Notes under the pieces: generated by a model
What the model saw: the letters and a program-made list of their open reading frames with translations, nothing else
Told to the model about the DNA's origin: nothing
Database searches by the model: none
NCBI GenBank assembly: GCA_030693705.1
Contig: JAUYAB010000078.1
Coordinates: 33,068-97,067 of the forward strand
Direction of reading: 5' to 3'
Source: Ignavibacteria bacterium
GTDB lineage: Bacteria; Bacteroidota; Ignavibacteria; Ignavibacteriales; Ignavibacteriaceae
DNA length: 64,000 nucleotides
Translations under genes and position numbers: made by a program
Shown: in pieces, positions 28,286-38,028 of the stretch
How positions within the stretch are numbered: position 1 is the stretch's first letter
Layout: every line of letters starts with the position of its first letter

Positions 28286-30631
28286 TTAAAACCTAATTGG
28301 TTTTTGAATTTCATATTCTTTTTTATTCCCAAGTTGATCTTCAAGAATAAATGATTTCAACACGAGTTCTTTTATATTTCCTTCTACCAGCGATAAATCA
28401 ACGTTGTACTGCATGGTTGACTCGTTTAATTTCATGATAAAGGATTTATCTTCTCCATCCGATTTAAGTATAGCGACAGCCGTTTTCTTGAGTTCAGATT
28501 CATCTTTTGCCGTCAAACTTAACTGAAGAAAAATGACATCTTTTTTGTTTTCAGCTTTTACGCTATTCGCAACAAGTCCCGGAGGATTTTGATCAAGAAA
28601 TATTTTTTGCTTTAATACATTTCCCTTAGCGTTCATCTCTCCGGCAAACGTAATACTGTTCATCCCTTGAGAAAGAGTTAGTGATTTGCTGAATCCGCCA
28701 TTCTGAATTGGTGTTTCTTCATTATTAATAAAAAGTCTGTCGGAATTTATTATCGTTCCTTCGAGCTGTAATTGAGTTTGATTTGTGCGTTGAGGTAAAG
28801 GATTTTTAAATTGAATAACGGGAGTAATTTGTTTCACCAATAACTGAATATCCTGCGTTCTGATAAAGCCTGCCGGAGTTGTAATTGTTAATTCAATATT
28901 TTCTTCCGTTCTTATTATTTCCGTATGAATATTGAATGCTCCAACGGTGTCTGCATACGAAACGGTTTTCTGACCACTGCTGCTTTTGATCAATATTTCT
29001 GATAGCGGGCGAGTAAGACCCGATAGATTTGCTTTTTTCGAGGTTAAAATAAATGATTCGACCGGCGCTGAAAGTTCCCTGTTTTCAATGTAAAGTTTAA
29101 CATCGGGGTTCAGTTCACATATTACCTTTCTGATGTATCCGGTTTCATTCAAAGCCTTATCTGTAACAGTAAAAGAAATTTTATTAATACCTTCATTAAG
29201 TTCAATCAGCTCTTTGAAGGCGCCATTGGCATCGGCGATAATCACCCGGTCATTTATTTTTACCGGAAGGTCGGGTTCGGTTTCGCCTTTTACAACAAGT
29301 TCTTTTTTCTTTGTAATAAAATAATCAGACGGACTATTGATGATAAGATATGGTTTATTCTTATCCTTTATTATGGTGAAGTAATTGTATTTTCCAAATT
29401 TTCCGGGAAATCCCGCATCGTCTATTGCGGCGATATGCCAGTAATAAACTCCCGGGTTGAGTGAACTCATTTCAATTTTGGTATCGCTAACTGTTTTATT
29501 TATACTTTCTATTTTCTTGAAACGTGTATCCGAAGCAATTTCAAACCAGTAATATTTTGCTCCCGTAACAGAATTCCATTTGAATTGTATTTTGTTTGTG
29601 TAGAAGACGGATTGATTTGACGGTTCTACTAATCCCGGAGGCGCTAACAAATCTTTCGGTTGAGAAGGCACGCCGGAAGTTGGAACAATCGAACCCTGAT
29701 TTTCCTTTACTACTACCGAAGTGTTTTTTGCCGTTAACTCTATCTCACCTTCATAATTAGCAACCTTAGTGTTCTGTTCGTTTTTTTCTACCCAAAAGCT
29801 GCGAGACTTAATGTTGGCTTTCAATCCGGGAACATCAATATCAAATTTTTTCTTTGGATTTTGAAGAAGGTAGGCAAACGCATCTCCTTTAACAAGTTTA
29901 ACCGTTGATTCGGTTTTCTTTTTTAGAAGATCGATTCTTGATTTCTGGATTACCGCCTGTGAATTTTCGTTCAGTCGAATTCGGCTTAGGTCATAGAATG
30001 TAATCTCAGCCAAAGAACTGGAAAGTGTTCTTGCCCTGTCTTGTTCAAATAGTTTTGCGTAAAGATCGGCGTCCGACCAGATCGGTTCAATTGCTGCTTT
30101 CTTCTGAACATCTCCCTTTTTAAAAGTGATGGTAGCGTCTGAAGTTTTATTTCGCTTTAATGTAGTCTGTTCAAACACTTTTAGAGCAATTCCTGCGGAT
30201 TCATCTGCAAAATCGGAAGCATCTTTTAATCTTGCATTATTTTTAGCTGCCTTTGATTTTTCCAAAATATCTATCGCTTTTTTAAGATCGTTCTCAAAAA
30301 AAACTTTTGCGCCGGCGTCCGTGGCTTTTTCAATTGCATCGTTAGCTTTAGCTGTTTTTTGTAAAAGAGAAGCGTAAAGTCCGGCTGGTATTTTTAAGAC
30401 TGCCCCATCTTTTATCTGAAGAGGAGATTCAAGGTTATTGTAGGTTAAAATCAATTTCCACTGGTTCGGATCACCAAAGTATTTTTGCGATAGTTCCCGT
30501 AAGCCTTCTTTGCCGGTAATTTTTACTTCTAAAAAATCCTTGTTTTGCGGATAGAGTTGTACGGAATAAAACATGAGTACAACGGCAATGACGTTCCGTA
30601 GTTCCGTCTTATTTTTTTTTGAATAATTCAT
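28286..30631 (-). CDS. Secreted LysM/FecR-domain protein
   Basis: A protein of about 781 residues. A signal peptide is followed by a LysM-like domain near residues 35-80 (GKEGLRELSQKYFGDPNQW), a helical region, a FecR-like domain at about 190-320 (RLNENSQAVI, VKLVKGDAFAYLL, FDIDVPGLKANIKS), a fibronectin type III-like segment at about 345-420, and several Ig-like repeats. FecR domains in this setting are cell-envelope sensor or scaffold modules. It is co-directional with, and immediately before, the PKD protein gene, and downstream of two histidine kinase genes. A TTG at 30637 is an alternative start. Confidence 0.8.
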   Translation of the reverse strand: MNYSKKNKTELRNVIAVVLMFYSVQLYPQNKDFLEVKITGKEGLRELSQKYFGDPNQWKLILTYNNLESPLQIKDGAVLKIPAGLYASLLQKTAKANDAIEKATDAGAKVFFENDLKKAIDILEKSKAAKNNARLKDASDFADESAGIALKVFEQTTLKRNKTSDATITFKKGDVQKKAAIEPIWSDADLYAKLFEQDRARTLSSSLAEITFYDLSRIRLNENSQAVIQKSRIDLLKKKTESTVKLVKGDAFAYLLQNPKKKFDIDVPGLKANIKSRSFWVEKNEQNTKVANYEGEIELTAKNTSVVVKENQGSIVPTSGVPSQPKDLLAPPGLVEPSNQSVFYTNKIQFKWNSVTGAKYYWFEIASDTRFKKIESINKTVSDTKIEMSSLNPGVYYWHIAAIDDAGFPGKFGKYNYFTIIKDKNKPYLIINSPSDYFITKKKELVVKGETEPDLPVKINDRVIIADANGAFKELIELNEGINKISFTVTDKALNETGYIRKVICELNPDVKLYIENRELSAPVESFILTSKKANLSGLTRPLSEILIKSSSGQKTVSYADTVGAFNIHTEIIRTEENIELTITTPAGFIRTQDIQLLVKQITPVIQFKNPLPQRTNQTQLQLEGTIINSDRLFINNEETPIQNGGFSKSLTLSQGMNSITFAGEMNAKGNVLKQKIFLDQNPPGLVANSVKAENKKDVIFLQLSLTAKDESELKKTAVAILKSDGEDKSFIMKLNESTMQYNVDLSLVEGNIKELVLKSFILEDQLGNKKEYEIQKPIRF

Positions 30632-30819
30632 GAGCAAATAAATTATTAATTAAAAGTGATTTTACCCTTCTGAAATATTTTGTCTTACGAAATGTGTCAA
30701 TCAAAACTCTACTAAAAATAGTTAAAACATCTAAAAAAACAAACGACACCTTAAAAACAAACCGGGATTGGAAGCCATCAATCGGAATTCATTTCATCCG
30801 GTAATAAACGTCTCATAAT

Positions 30820-32778
30820 TTAAATTGAGAAAATTTCATCATCATCAGGGTGTTCACACTTAGTATCAATTGGAAACATTACGATGAATTCAGCGCCCTT
30901 GTTTACTTCACTCTTCAACTCAATTTTTGAACCCAAAATTTCAAGTAACTTTTTAACTATCGACAAGCCAAGACCTGTTGAATTCTCTCCCGCAGTGGGT
31001 CGTGCTGAGAGTTTTGCGAACTTACCAAAAACTTTTTTCTTGTCCTCATCGGAAAAGCCGGGACCCTCATCCCTTATACCAACAAGGATATTGTCGTCTA
31101 ACCTGGTAACACGTATAAAAATATTTTTGTTTGATGGGGAAAATTTAATCGCGTTTGATAACAAGTTATCAAATACTTGTATCAAAGTATTTTTATCAGA
31201 CATAACAATAATTTGCTTGTCGGGAATTTCTGCTATCAACTGGATTTCTTTTTTTTCTGCGGCTGTTTTATAAATATCTATTAGACCTGAGAGAAGCATA
31301 TTAAGAGCAACTTGCTTCAGTTCAATTTTTACTTTTCCCTGTTCAATCGCATTTACATCAAGGAGGTTTTTTATGATATCAAACATTCTGTGAGATGAAT
31401 CCACAATCATTTTAACGAAATCAGTTAGGGTTTCCTTGGGCAAGGCGGGATCGTCAAGAATGATTTCGCCAAAACCTTTTATGGAGACAAGCGGATTTTT
31501 AAGATCATGAGCAGCTATTCCTAGAAATTCATTCTTTTCATTGTTAAGATCCCAAACATTCTGATACTGCACTCTTAGTTCATCATTAGCTTTCTTTAGT
31601 TCCTCAGTCCTTTGTTCAACTTTTACTTCGAGGTTCTTGCTATAATCTTCAAGAGTTTTGTTCTGTTCTTCAATCTTATGAAAATTTTCTTTTAGAGAGC
31701 CGCTCATGTGGATGAGTGAATCTTCAAGTTCACCGATGGAATCCTTTACCTTGTAATTTTTATCGACATCAAAATTACCTGAAGAAACCGATTTAGCAAG
31801 ATTTGCCATAGAGAAAATCGGTTTGCTAATATTTCGGGAGAACATCAATGCCCCGATAGCCGCGATGATAATAGCGGCAAGGATCCAAAGTCCTACCACC
31901 TCAAACAGATGATCAACCAAAGCATAAGCTTTTTTATTATTGATCTCGGCGACAACAGCCCAATTAAGATGCATCGGGAACGAGTAACAAAAAACAACAT
32001 TTTCATTTTTGTAGTTCTTATAACTTAGCACTCCGCTGGCGCGGCTCGTTTTTTTGAGCATCGCTTTAATCTCATTAACGAAGGAACTGTCAACAACATT
32101 GCCGGATGAATCGGTTTTGAACAAAGATCCTTTTTTTATAGAAATAACCGATATCGAACCAACTTTATTAAACGGATGATTAACAATTTTATCACGTATT
32201 TTTTTAAGGTTGATCTTGGCAAAAAAATACAACCCTTCATTTTGGTTACCATTTACCCGCGATAGATAATTGGAAATCCATTGGTTGCTTTTTTTATAAT
32301 AAACGGGCTCGGAAAGTTTAATATTGTTATCAAGCATGTCAACGATGTCGGATTGGAAGGATCGGTAGAGTGTATTGATAGCTTCGTTTGTAAGCGGTGT
32401 GTGATCATCGAGTTTTTCTTTATGTACTTCCAGAACTTCACTAAACGAAGAAGGTGAATTTCGATAAACTAACATGACAGAGATAATCTCATCGATATTC
32501 TTAATCCCGGTAAGCAGAAAATTTACTTTTCCTTTAGCATCAAGGGATTCATTATTTAACCCGCTTTTTATAAACTCATAATTCTGATCAAGTTTTACAC
32601 TTACGTTGTCGAGTTCTTCGGAAAGTTTATCCGCCGTATAGATAAGTTCATCGTTGCGACTGCTCTTTAACTCATCCTTGGTGGCATTGATAGAAAAAAT
32701 TCCGATAACCAATGCCGGCAAAACCGCAAGGGCGATCGTAAGAAATACCAGTTTATAATGCCATCTAATCTGCACCAT
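30820..32778 (-). CDS. Membrane sensor histidine kinase with HAMP domain
   Basis: A 652-residue kinase. Transmembrane segment 1 lies at about residues 10-30. A periplasmic dCache-like sensor region extends to about 290, then transmembrane segment 2 (VVGLWILAAIIIAAIGALMF), a HAMP domain, a coiled coil and the kinase core. The H-box is GIAAHDLKNPLVSIKGFGEI, the N-box VFDNLLSNAIKFSP, and the G boxes are DEGPGFSDEDK and STGLGLSIVKKLL. No dedicated response regulator is adjacent, but a hybrid kinase lies upstream on the same strand. The stimulus is unknown. Confidence 0.92.
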   Translation of the reverse strand: MVQIRWHYKLVFLTIALAVLPALVIGIFSINATKDELKSSRNDELIYTADKLSEELDNVSVKLDQNYEFIKSGLNNESLDAKGKVNFLLTGIKNIDEIISVMLVYRNSPSSFSEVLEVHKEKLDDHTPLTNEAINTLYRSFQSDIVDMLDNNIKLSEPVYYKKSNQWISNYLSRVNGNQNEGLYFFAKINLKKIRDKIVNHPFNKVGSISVISIKKGSLFKTDSSGNVVDSSFVNEIKAMLKKTSRASGVLSYKNYKNENVVFCYSFPMHLNWAVVAEINNKKAYALVDHLFEVVGLWILAAIIIAAIGALMFSRNISKPIFSMANLAKSVSSGNFDVDKNYKVKDSIGELEDSLIHMSGSLKENFHKIEEQNKTLEDYSKNLEVKVEQRTEELKKANDELRVQYQNVWDLNNEKNEFLGIAAHDLKNPLVSIKGFGEIILDDPALPKETLTDFVKMIVDSSHRMFDIIKNLLDVNAIEQGKVKIELKQVALNMLLSGLIDIYKTAAEKKEIQLIAEIPDKQIIVMSDKNTLIQVFDNLLSNAIKFSPSNKNIFIRVTRLDDNILVGIRDEGPGFSDEDKKKVFGKFAKLSARPTAGENSTGLGLSIVKKLLEILGSKIELKSEVNKGAEFIVMFPIDTKCEHPDDDEIFSI

Positions 32779-33137
32779 CTTGTTGCTCTTAGAGATAAAT
32801 GTAAACGGTCTTCACAGAAATTACTTCCCCAACCTGAATTAGGCGATTATCTAAAAAATTAAATTAATATTCTGAACGAGAAGAACCGATAAATAAAGTT
32901 TGTATAATTTAGTGGCAAATTGCAACATTCACTCAATAATCCAAAACGCTTTTCTTTAAACCGTTGAACTACATAGATAAAATAATCAAAACAATCCGCT
33001 TAAATAACGGACGAAATACGGTTAAAGTTTTCTAAGAGAAGTTAAAACGCGGAAAAATTATATTTGAGTGTATTCCCGGCATCTCATAGAAACAAGAGGG
33101 AATCCATACATATAAATCAACTACCTAAGAAGAAAAA
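32779..33137. other. Intergenic region between two kinase genes
   Basis: This 359-base AT-rich stretch has no convincing coding region, RNA gene or strong hairpin. It should contain the promoter of the kinase gene to its left and the 3' end of the hybrid kinase transcript, but neither could be placed. Confidence 0.4.
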
Positions 33138-34757
33138 TTATCGAGAAAAACAATTCCGGATTGTGTCTGTAAGTATTTTCTTCTCAAAGGGTTTTTGCAA
33201 ATATGTAGTAAAGCCTTTTTCGTGTAAGAAATCTTCTCTGTTGCGAAAGTCATATCCCGTCATTGCAACAATAGGAATGCTCTTATAATTGTCTAATTTT
33301 CTTATTTCCGCCGTCAACGCAAAACCATCCATACCGCGTCCAAGATTTATATCCATCAAAATTAGCGAATACTGATCTTTGCCGATCATCTGTAAAGCTT
33401 CCGCATCGTTGGCGGCACTACTCAAATCATAGCTTGTTCCCAGAAAAAATTTGATAACTGTAACATTGATACCGTTGTCTTCCACAATAAGAATTTTGTT
33501 TGGAATTTTTGGAGCAGTGTAAATTTGTTTGTCCGCTAACCCTGTTACCGGTTTTTGCATCTTTTTTATTAAGGGGAATTCGATATAGAAAGTCGAACCC
33601 TCAAAAGGAATGCTTTCACACCGAATCTGCCCGCCCATCAAATTTGCGATTTTATGTGCAATGGTTAGCCCCAAACCGATTCCTTCGTGAGTTCTTCCAA
33701 GCCCCTCGCTGGTCTGTCTGAAATCTCTAAAAATAATAGGTTCATCTTTTTTGTTAATCCCAATCCCTGTATCAGCTATTGAGATAACCGCAAGGTCTTT
33801 TCCGGAACGATTAACCGCTTCAGCTTTGATTTTTACACCGCCTTTCTCGGTAAATTTAATAGCGTTATCAACAATATGGGAAATCATATTAATTACCGCG
33901 CTTTCATCACCTGAGATAAACAGCGGAGAATCGGCTTCGACACGATAATAAAGGTTTTTTGCATTTGCCTTTGGTTGTTTGTCTTTCGTTAACCCGGCAA
34001 TTAATGACTGCACATTTATTTCTTTAGAGATGTAATTAAATTTGTTTGACTCCAGGCGAGCCAGATCGAATATGGAATCAAGAACGATGGCAAGTCTTTT
34101 TCCGGAAGAATAAATTCCCGTAATTATGTCGGTCTGCCTTGGATCCGTATTCTCTTCAAGAAGCATTCTGGATAATCCGATAATACCATTTAGCGGGGTT
34201 CTAAATTCATGGTTGAGGTTATTTAATAAATTTGATTTGAAGATATTTGATTCTTCAATTATTTGCCTGCCCTTTTTAAGTTCAGCTATACTTTTATGAA
34301 GCAGATTGTTTGTTTTTGTTAACTGGGTAGTGCGTGCTGCAACAATTTTTTCTAATTCATTCTTATGCCGATGTAACTCCTCTTCGGTCTTCTTAAGTTT
34401 TGCTAAAGAATTAATAGTAGCAAGAAGCTCTTTTTCATCCATTGGTCTGGCAAGATATATTTCCGCACCGGCATTCAGTCCGGTAATTCTATCCTGTGAT
34501 GAAACACGATAGCTGCTAATTAACACAACATAGGCGGATTTTAGAATCTCATTGCTTTTTATTTTATAGCAAATGTCCATCCCATTTTTATCGGATAATA
34601 AAACATCAAGGAGAATGATATCAGGCAAGAATTTTTCGGCAATTTCAAAGCAGGCGGTTTCGGTCGCAGCGATAGTAACTTCATACCCCGCGCAGGAAAA
34701 CATGTACGAATACAGTTTTAATATTTCCTTATCATCATCAACAATTAATATTTTCAT
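33138..34757 (-). CDS. Hybrid histidine kinase (REC-HisKA-HATPase-REC)
   Basis: A 539-residue soluble hybrid kinase with no membrane segment. An N-terminal receiver (MKILIVDDDKEILKLYSYMF, acceptor Asp in DIILLDVLLSD) is followed by a coiled coil, an H-box (NLNHEFRTPLNGIIGLSRML), an ATPase domain (N-box MISHIVDNAIKFTE, G boxes DTGIGI and GIGLGLTIAHK) and a C-terminal receiver (KILIVEDNGINV, acceptor Asp in LILMDINLGRGMDG). The flanking receivers suggest an internal phosphorelay. No output DNA-binding domain is present. It may act with the membrane kinase at 30820-32778, an inference from proximity. Confidence 0.92.
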   Translation of the reverse strand: MKILIVDDDKEILKLYSYMFSCAGYEVTIAATETACFEIAEKFLPDIILLDVLLSDKNGMDICYKIKSNEILKSAYVVLISSYRVSSQDRITGLNAGAEIYLARPMDEKELLATINSLAKLKKTEEELHRHKNELEKIVAARTTQLTKTNNLLHKSIAELKKGRQIIEESNIFKSNLLNNLNHEFRTPLNGIIGLSRMLLEENTDPRQTDIITGIYSSGKRLAIVLDSIFDLARLESNKFNYISKEINVQSLIAGLTKDKQPKANAKNLYYRVEADSPLFISGDESAVINMISHIVDNAIKFTEKGGVKIKAEAVNRSGKDLAVISIADTGIGINKKDEPIIFRDFRQTSEGLGRTHEGIGLGLTIAHKIANLMGGQIRCESIPFEGSTFYIEFPLIKKMQKPVTGLADKQIYTAPKIPNKILIVEDNGINVTVIKFFLGTSYDLSSAANDAEALQMIGKDQYSLILMDINLGRGMDGFALTAEIRKLDNYKSIPIVAMTGYDFRNREDFLHEKGFTTYLQKPFEKKILTDTIRNCFSR

Positions 34758-34926
34758 AAGATGTATAAATTAATTGATAAATAGCTTTTCCAAATTACAA
34801 TTAAGTCTGTTTTAATCAAAATATAATACCAATTCACTGCACATTGATTAAATGTTGCGTTATTCATTTCTAATACATCACAAAAACTTAAACACCTAAC
34901 TACCTTTACAAGAGTAAAGTTCATAA

Positions 34927-37401
34927 CTACAAAATACTTTGCGGGTCAATATCGAAAAAGATTTTTACATCTTTGTATTTGCTCTTCCGGTTGAACCGCA
35001 TAAATGACTCGGAAATTGCTTTCCTTAAAATACTCCCCGAAGGATCGGTAACGCGATCAGTTTTTAAAACTATTTGAAAGCGGTATTCACCCTTCAGTCT
35101 TGCAAGTACTGCAGAAGTTGGCGAGGTAATTTTTAAATATTTTTTAAACGCGAGCAGTTCGTTATAAAATTCTTTCATCGCGCCGAGCGCTTTTTTTTCT
35201 TCTTTATCTTTCGCTTCAATTACGGCAAGCCGCATAAACGGCGGGTAACCGCGGTGTTCGCGGTCAAAGATTTCTTTTTTATAAAATCCGTCGTAATCAT
35301 TTTGCAAAACTTTTTGCAGTACGAAATGTTTATCGTTCTGCGTTTGGATTACCACTTCTCCTTCAATTTTACTTCTACCCGCTCTACCGCTAACTTGCGT
35401 TAAAAGCTGAAATGTTCGTTCATCCGCACGAAAATCAGGAAGCCATAAATTTGTTTCAGCCGAAATAACGCCTACAAGGGTAACGCGAGAAAAATCCATT
35501 CCCTTTGCAACCATCTGTGTTCCGACAAGTATATCGATCGCTCCGTTTTTAAAGTTAGAAAGAATCGTTCCTAAATTTCCCTTTTTTGAAATTGCATCTG
35601 AGTCAATTCGTTCAAGCACCGCGTTCGGAAAGTAATAGGCGAGTTCATCTTCAACCCGCTCCGTTCCCGTACCAAAATACTTTAGATGCGGTGAGCCACA
35701 GTGATTACAAGCCGGCGGAGCTTCTTTTGCAAATCCGCAATAATGGCAGTGCAAAGTATTTTCGTTAATGTGATAGACAAGCGAAACAGAACAATTGTCG
35801 CATGTTTCAATTTGTCCGCACTCAACACAATAAATCTGCGTAGCAAACCCGCGCCGGTTTTGAAGCATGATCACTCCTTCTTTTTTCTTCAAACGTTCTT
35901 CAATTTTTTCAAGCAGCGTTTTAGAAAAAAAACTTTCCATTCGATTAAGTTTTTTCTCATCGTTAATATTCACTAAGGTGATCTTCGGAAGTTTTGCATC
36001 ATCCACTCGTACCGGAAGATTCAGCAGATGATATTTCTTTGCGGTTGCAAGGTACATGCTCTCAACAGACGGTGTAGCCGAGCCAAGTAGAACCGGGCAA
36101 TTTGAAAATTTTGCGCGCATCAACGCTGCATCTTTTCCGTTATAGCGGGGAGTTTCATCCTGTTTATAACTGCCGTCATGCTCTTCATCTACAATTATAA
36201 GACCGATGTTTTTAAGCGGAGAAAATAGAGCAGATCGAGCTCCGATTACAACTTGAGATTTCTCATTTAAAATATTTTGCCAAGAATCGAACCGTTCCCC
36301 CGGCGACATTTTACTATGAATGACCGAAACAATCCCTTTAAAATTATTCGTCAACCGCGCTGTCATTTGCGGTGTTAATGCAATTTCAGGAACGAGAATA
36401 ATTACTGTTTTGCCCAGCGCTAAAACTTTTTTTACAAGTTCAATGTAGACTTGCGTTTTACCGCTGCCGGTCACCCCATGCAGAAGAAAAACTTTGAAAG
36501 CGGAATTATGAAGAAACGGATAAACTTCATCCAACACTTTGTTTTGATCGGATGTTAAAGCAAAGTCAATCAGTTCTTCGGAATAAGGTTCTTGAAACGT
36601 TCGCTCGATCTGTTTTTTAACAATTGTAACAATTTCTTTTTTTTCTAATCCCTTAATAGAAGCTGCGGAAGCTTTCGTCTCAAGCAAAAGCTGTTGCAGC
36701 GGCATTTCATGCTGTCCCGACACAAGTTTCAATAAAACATCAACTTGTTTTGGTGATTTATTTTCAATCGTGGGAATAAACTCATAAACTTCTTCTGTTG
36801 ATTTTAAAAGTTTAACGGATAGAATTGTTTTAATGCGGACTTTCGCTTTCTCTGTTTCATCATGAATAGTAATCACACCCATTTTTTCCAATGTGCGAAG
36901 CGGTGAAAGAAGATTTTTTCTTTTTGCTTGCTGTTGAAGCTGGTGATAACTAATCGCTTCGTTTTCCGCGAATATTTTAAGCAGAGTTTTTTGGATCGGA
37001 GATTTTTTTCTGCCATCGTCTAATAATCGTTGGGCAAAACCAACATCGGCAGAAAAATGTTTCCTGGATTGTACTTCCGTTCCCGGAGGAATTGCAAGCC
37101 GGAAAGCCTCTCCGAGCGAACAAAGGTAATATTCGGAAAGCCATTCATAAAACTTAATTGAAGTGGAATCAAAGATGGGAACAGCGTCAAGAACATCATA
37201 GATGTTTTTTAATTTTTCTGTAACGGAAGTTTCCTCGCTTACAGTTACAATAAATCCTGTTAACACCCGCTTGCCGAAAGGCGCTACTACTCTTACTCCA
37301 ACTTGAACTTGCTCTTCAAATTCACCGGGAACCGTGTAAGTAAAGGCTTTGTTAAACGGCAGCGGAAAAACTACTTCAGCATACACGGGAGGAAATTCCA
37401 A
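34927..37401 (-). CDS. priA: Primosomal protein N' (replication restart helicase PriA)
   Basis: Recognises stalled forks and reloads the replisome. The up-to-824-residue protein has an N-terminal DNA-binding domain, Walker A LLHGVTGSGKTQVY, the DEEH box VDEEHDGSYKQ followed by RYNGKDAALMRA, an eight-cysteine zinc region (CVECG, CDNC, CHYCG, CNHCG) and helicase motifs including GTQMVAKGMDF and SGRAGR. The TTG at 37401 gives the longest form. A GTG at 37386 would begin MYAEVVFPLP, closer to related N-termini, and may be the true start. Confidence 0.95.
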   Translation of the reverse strand: MEFPPVYAEVVFPLPFNKAFTYTVPGEFEEQVQVGVRVVAPFGKRVLTGFIVTVSEETSVTEKLKNIYDVLDAVPIFDSTSIKFYEWLSEYYLCSLGEAFRLAIPPGTEVQSRKHFSADVGFAQRLLDDGRKKSPIQKTLLKIFAENEAISYHQLQQQAKRKNLLSPLRTLEKMGVITIHDETEKAKVRIKTILSVKLLKSTEEVYEFIPTIENKSPKQVDVLLKLVSGQHEMPLQQLLLETKASAASIKGLEKKEIVTIVKKQIERTFQEPYSEELIDFALTSDQNKVLDEVYPFLHNSAFKVFLLHGVTGSGKTQVYIELVKKVLALGKTVIILVPEIALTPQMTARLTNNFKGIVSVIHSKMSPGERFDSWQNILNEKSQVVIGARSALFSPLKNIGLIIVDEEHDGSYKQDETPRYNGKDAALMRAKFSNCPVLLGSATPSVESMYLATAKKYHLLNLPVRVDDAKLPKITLVNINDEKKLNRMESFFSKTLLEKIEERLKKKEGVIMLQNRRGFATQIYCVECGQIETCDNCSVSLVYHINENTLHCHYCGFAKEAPPACNHCGSPHLKYFGTGTERVEDELAYYFPNAVLERIDSDAISKKGNLGTILSNFKNGAIDILVGTQMVAKGMDFSRVTLVGVISAETNLWLPDFRADERTFQLLTQVSGRAGRSKIEGEVVIQTQNDKHFVLQKVLQNDYDGFYKKEIFDREHRGYPPFMRLAVIEAKDKEEKKALGAMKEFYNELLAFKKYLKITSPTSAVLARLKGEYRFQIVLKTDRVTDPSGSILRKAISESFMRFNRKSKYKDVKIFFDIDPQSIL

Positions 37402-37447
37402 TTTTCAAAAAACAAATCACAAGATGAGAAAGCAGGTTTGTCATTGG

Positions 37448-37999
37448 TTAATGATCATTTAAGGAGCCAGGTTTATAAAATGGCGCAAGCTCGCGAAGAT
37501 CATCAAGATTAACATCGGTAAGCATTTCGAACTTCAATATCTTCTCGTTTTCTCCCCAGATGACTCTTTTAAAATTTTTAGCAGGCACTATGGTTCCGTT
37601 CGTAGAAATAATACTATCTCCCTCTTGAACCGTCAAGAAATAATATCCGTCTTGAAATTGAATTCCCTCAACCACATTTACATCTTGGAACTTAAAACTA
37701 ACTTCTCCATTAAGTTTTTTATCTGTGATAAAAAGTCTACGGGCTGTAACTTCTTTTCCCTCTGATTTTTGCGAGAAGACAAATTCATCACTCTTTAATA
37801 ATTTGTTGAAGAGATTGTCTTTGTCTTCGTTGAACTCTTTATTGCCAAGCGCATCTGATTTCAGATCGTAAAAACTTACCTTAGCTTCTCCCGATTTTTT
37901 CCCGTCAACAGCTATTTCATACGCTACTTTTTGATAAACCAAACACCCTGAAAATGACAGCGCTGCAAAACACAAAATAAAAATTGATCTTACTTTCAT
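37448..37999 (-). CDS. Putative lipoprotein of unknown function
   Basis: A 183-residue lipoprotein whose signal peptide ends in the lipobox SFSGC (Cys19). The mature protein has a charged, Lys/Glu-rich beta-strand pattern and no recognised domain. It lies about 30 bases downstream of an LD-carboxypeptidase gene on the same strand and upstream of priA. It may be co-transcribed with the former and act in the envelope, but nothing specific supports a role. Confidence 0.7.
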   Translation of the reverse strand: MKVRSIFILCFAALSFSGCLVYQKVAYEIAVDGKKSGEAKVSFYDLKSDALGNKEFNEDKDNLFNKLLKSDEFVFSQKSEGKEVTARRLFITDKKLNGEVSFKFQDVNVVEGIQFQDGYYFLTVQEGDSIISTNGTIVPAKNFKRVIWGENEKILKFEMLTDVNLDDLRELAPFYKPGSLNDH

Positions 38000-38028
38000 A
38001 GCTTTTCTCTCATTGATTTAACAAATAA

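Noticed and set aside
34901..34918. CTTTAC-aaga-GTAAAG hairpin as a priA terminator
   Set aside because: A short stem without a T-tract in the direction of transcription; not strong enough to annotate.
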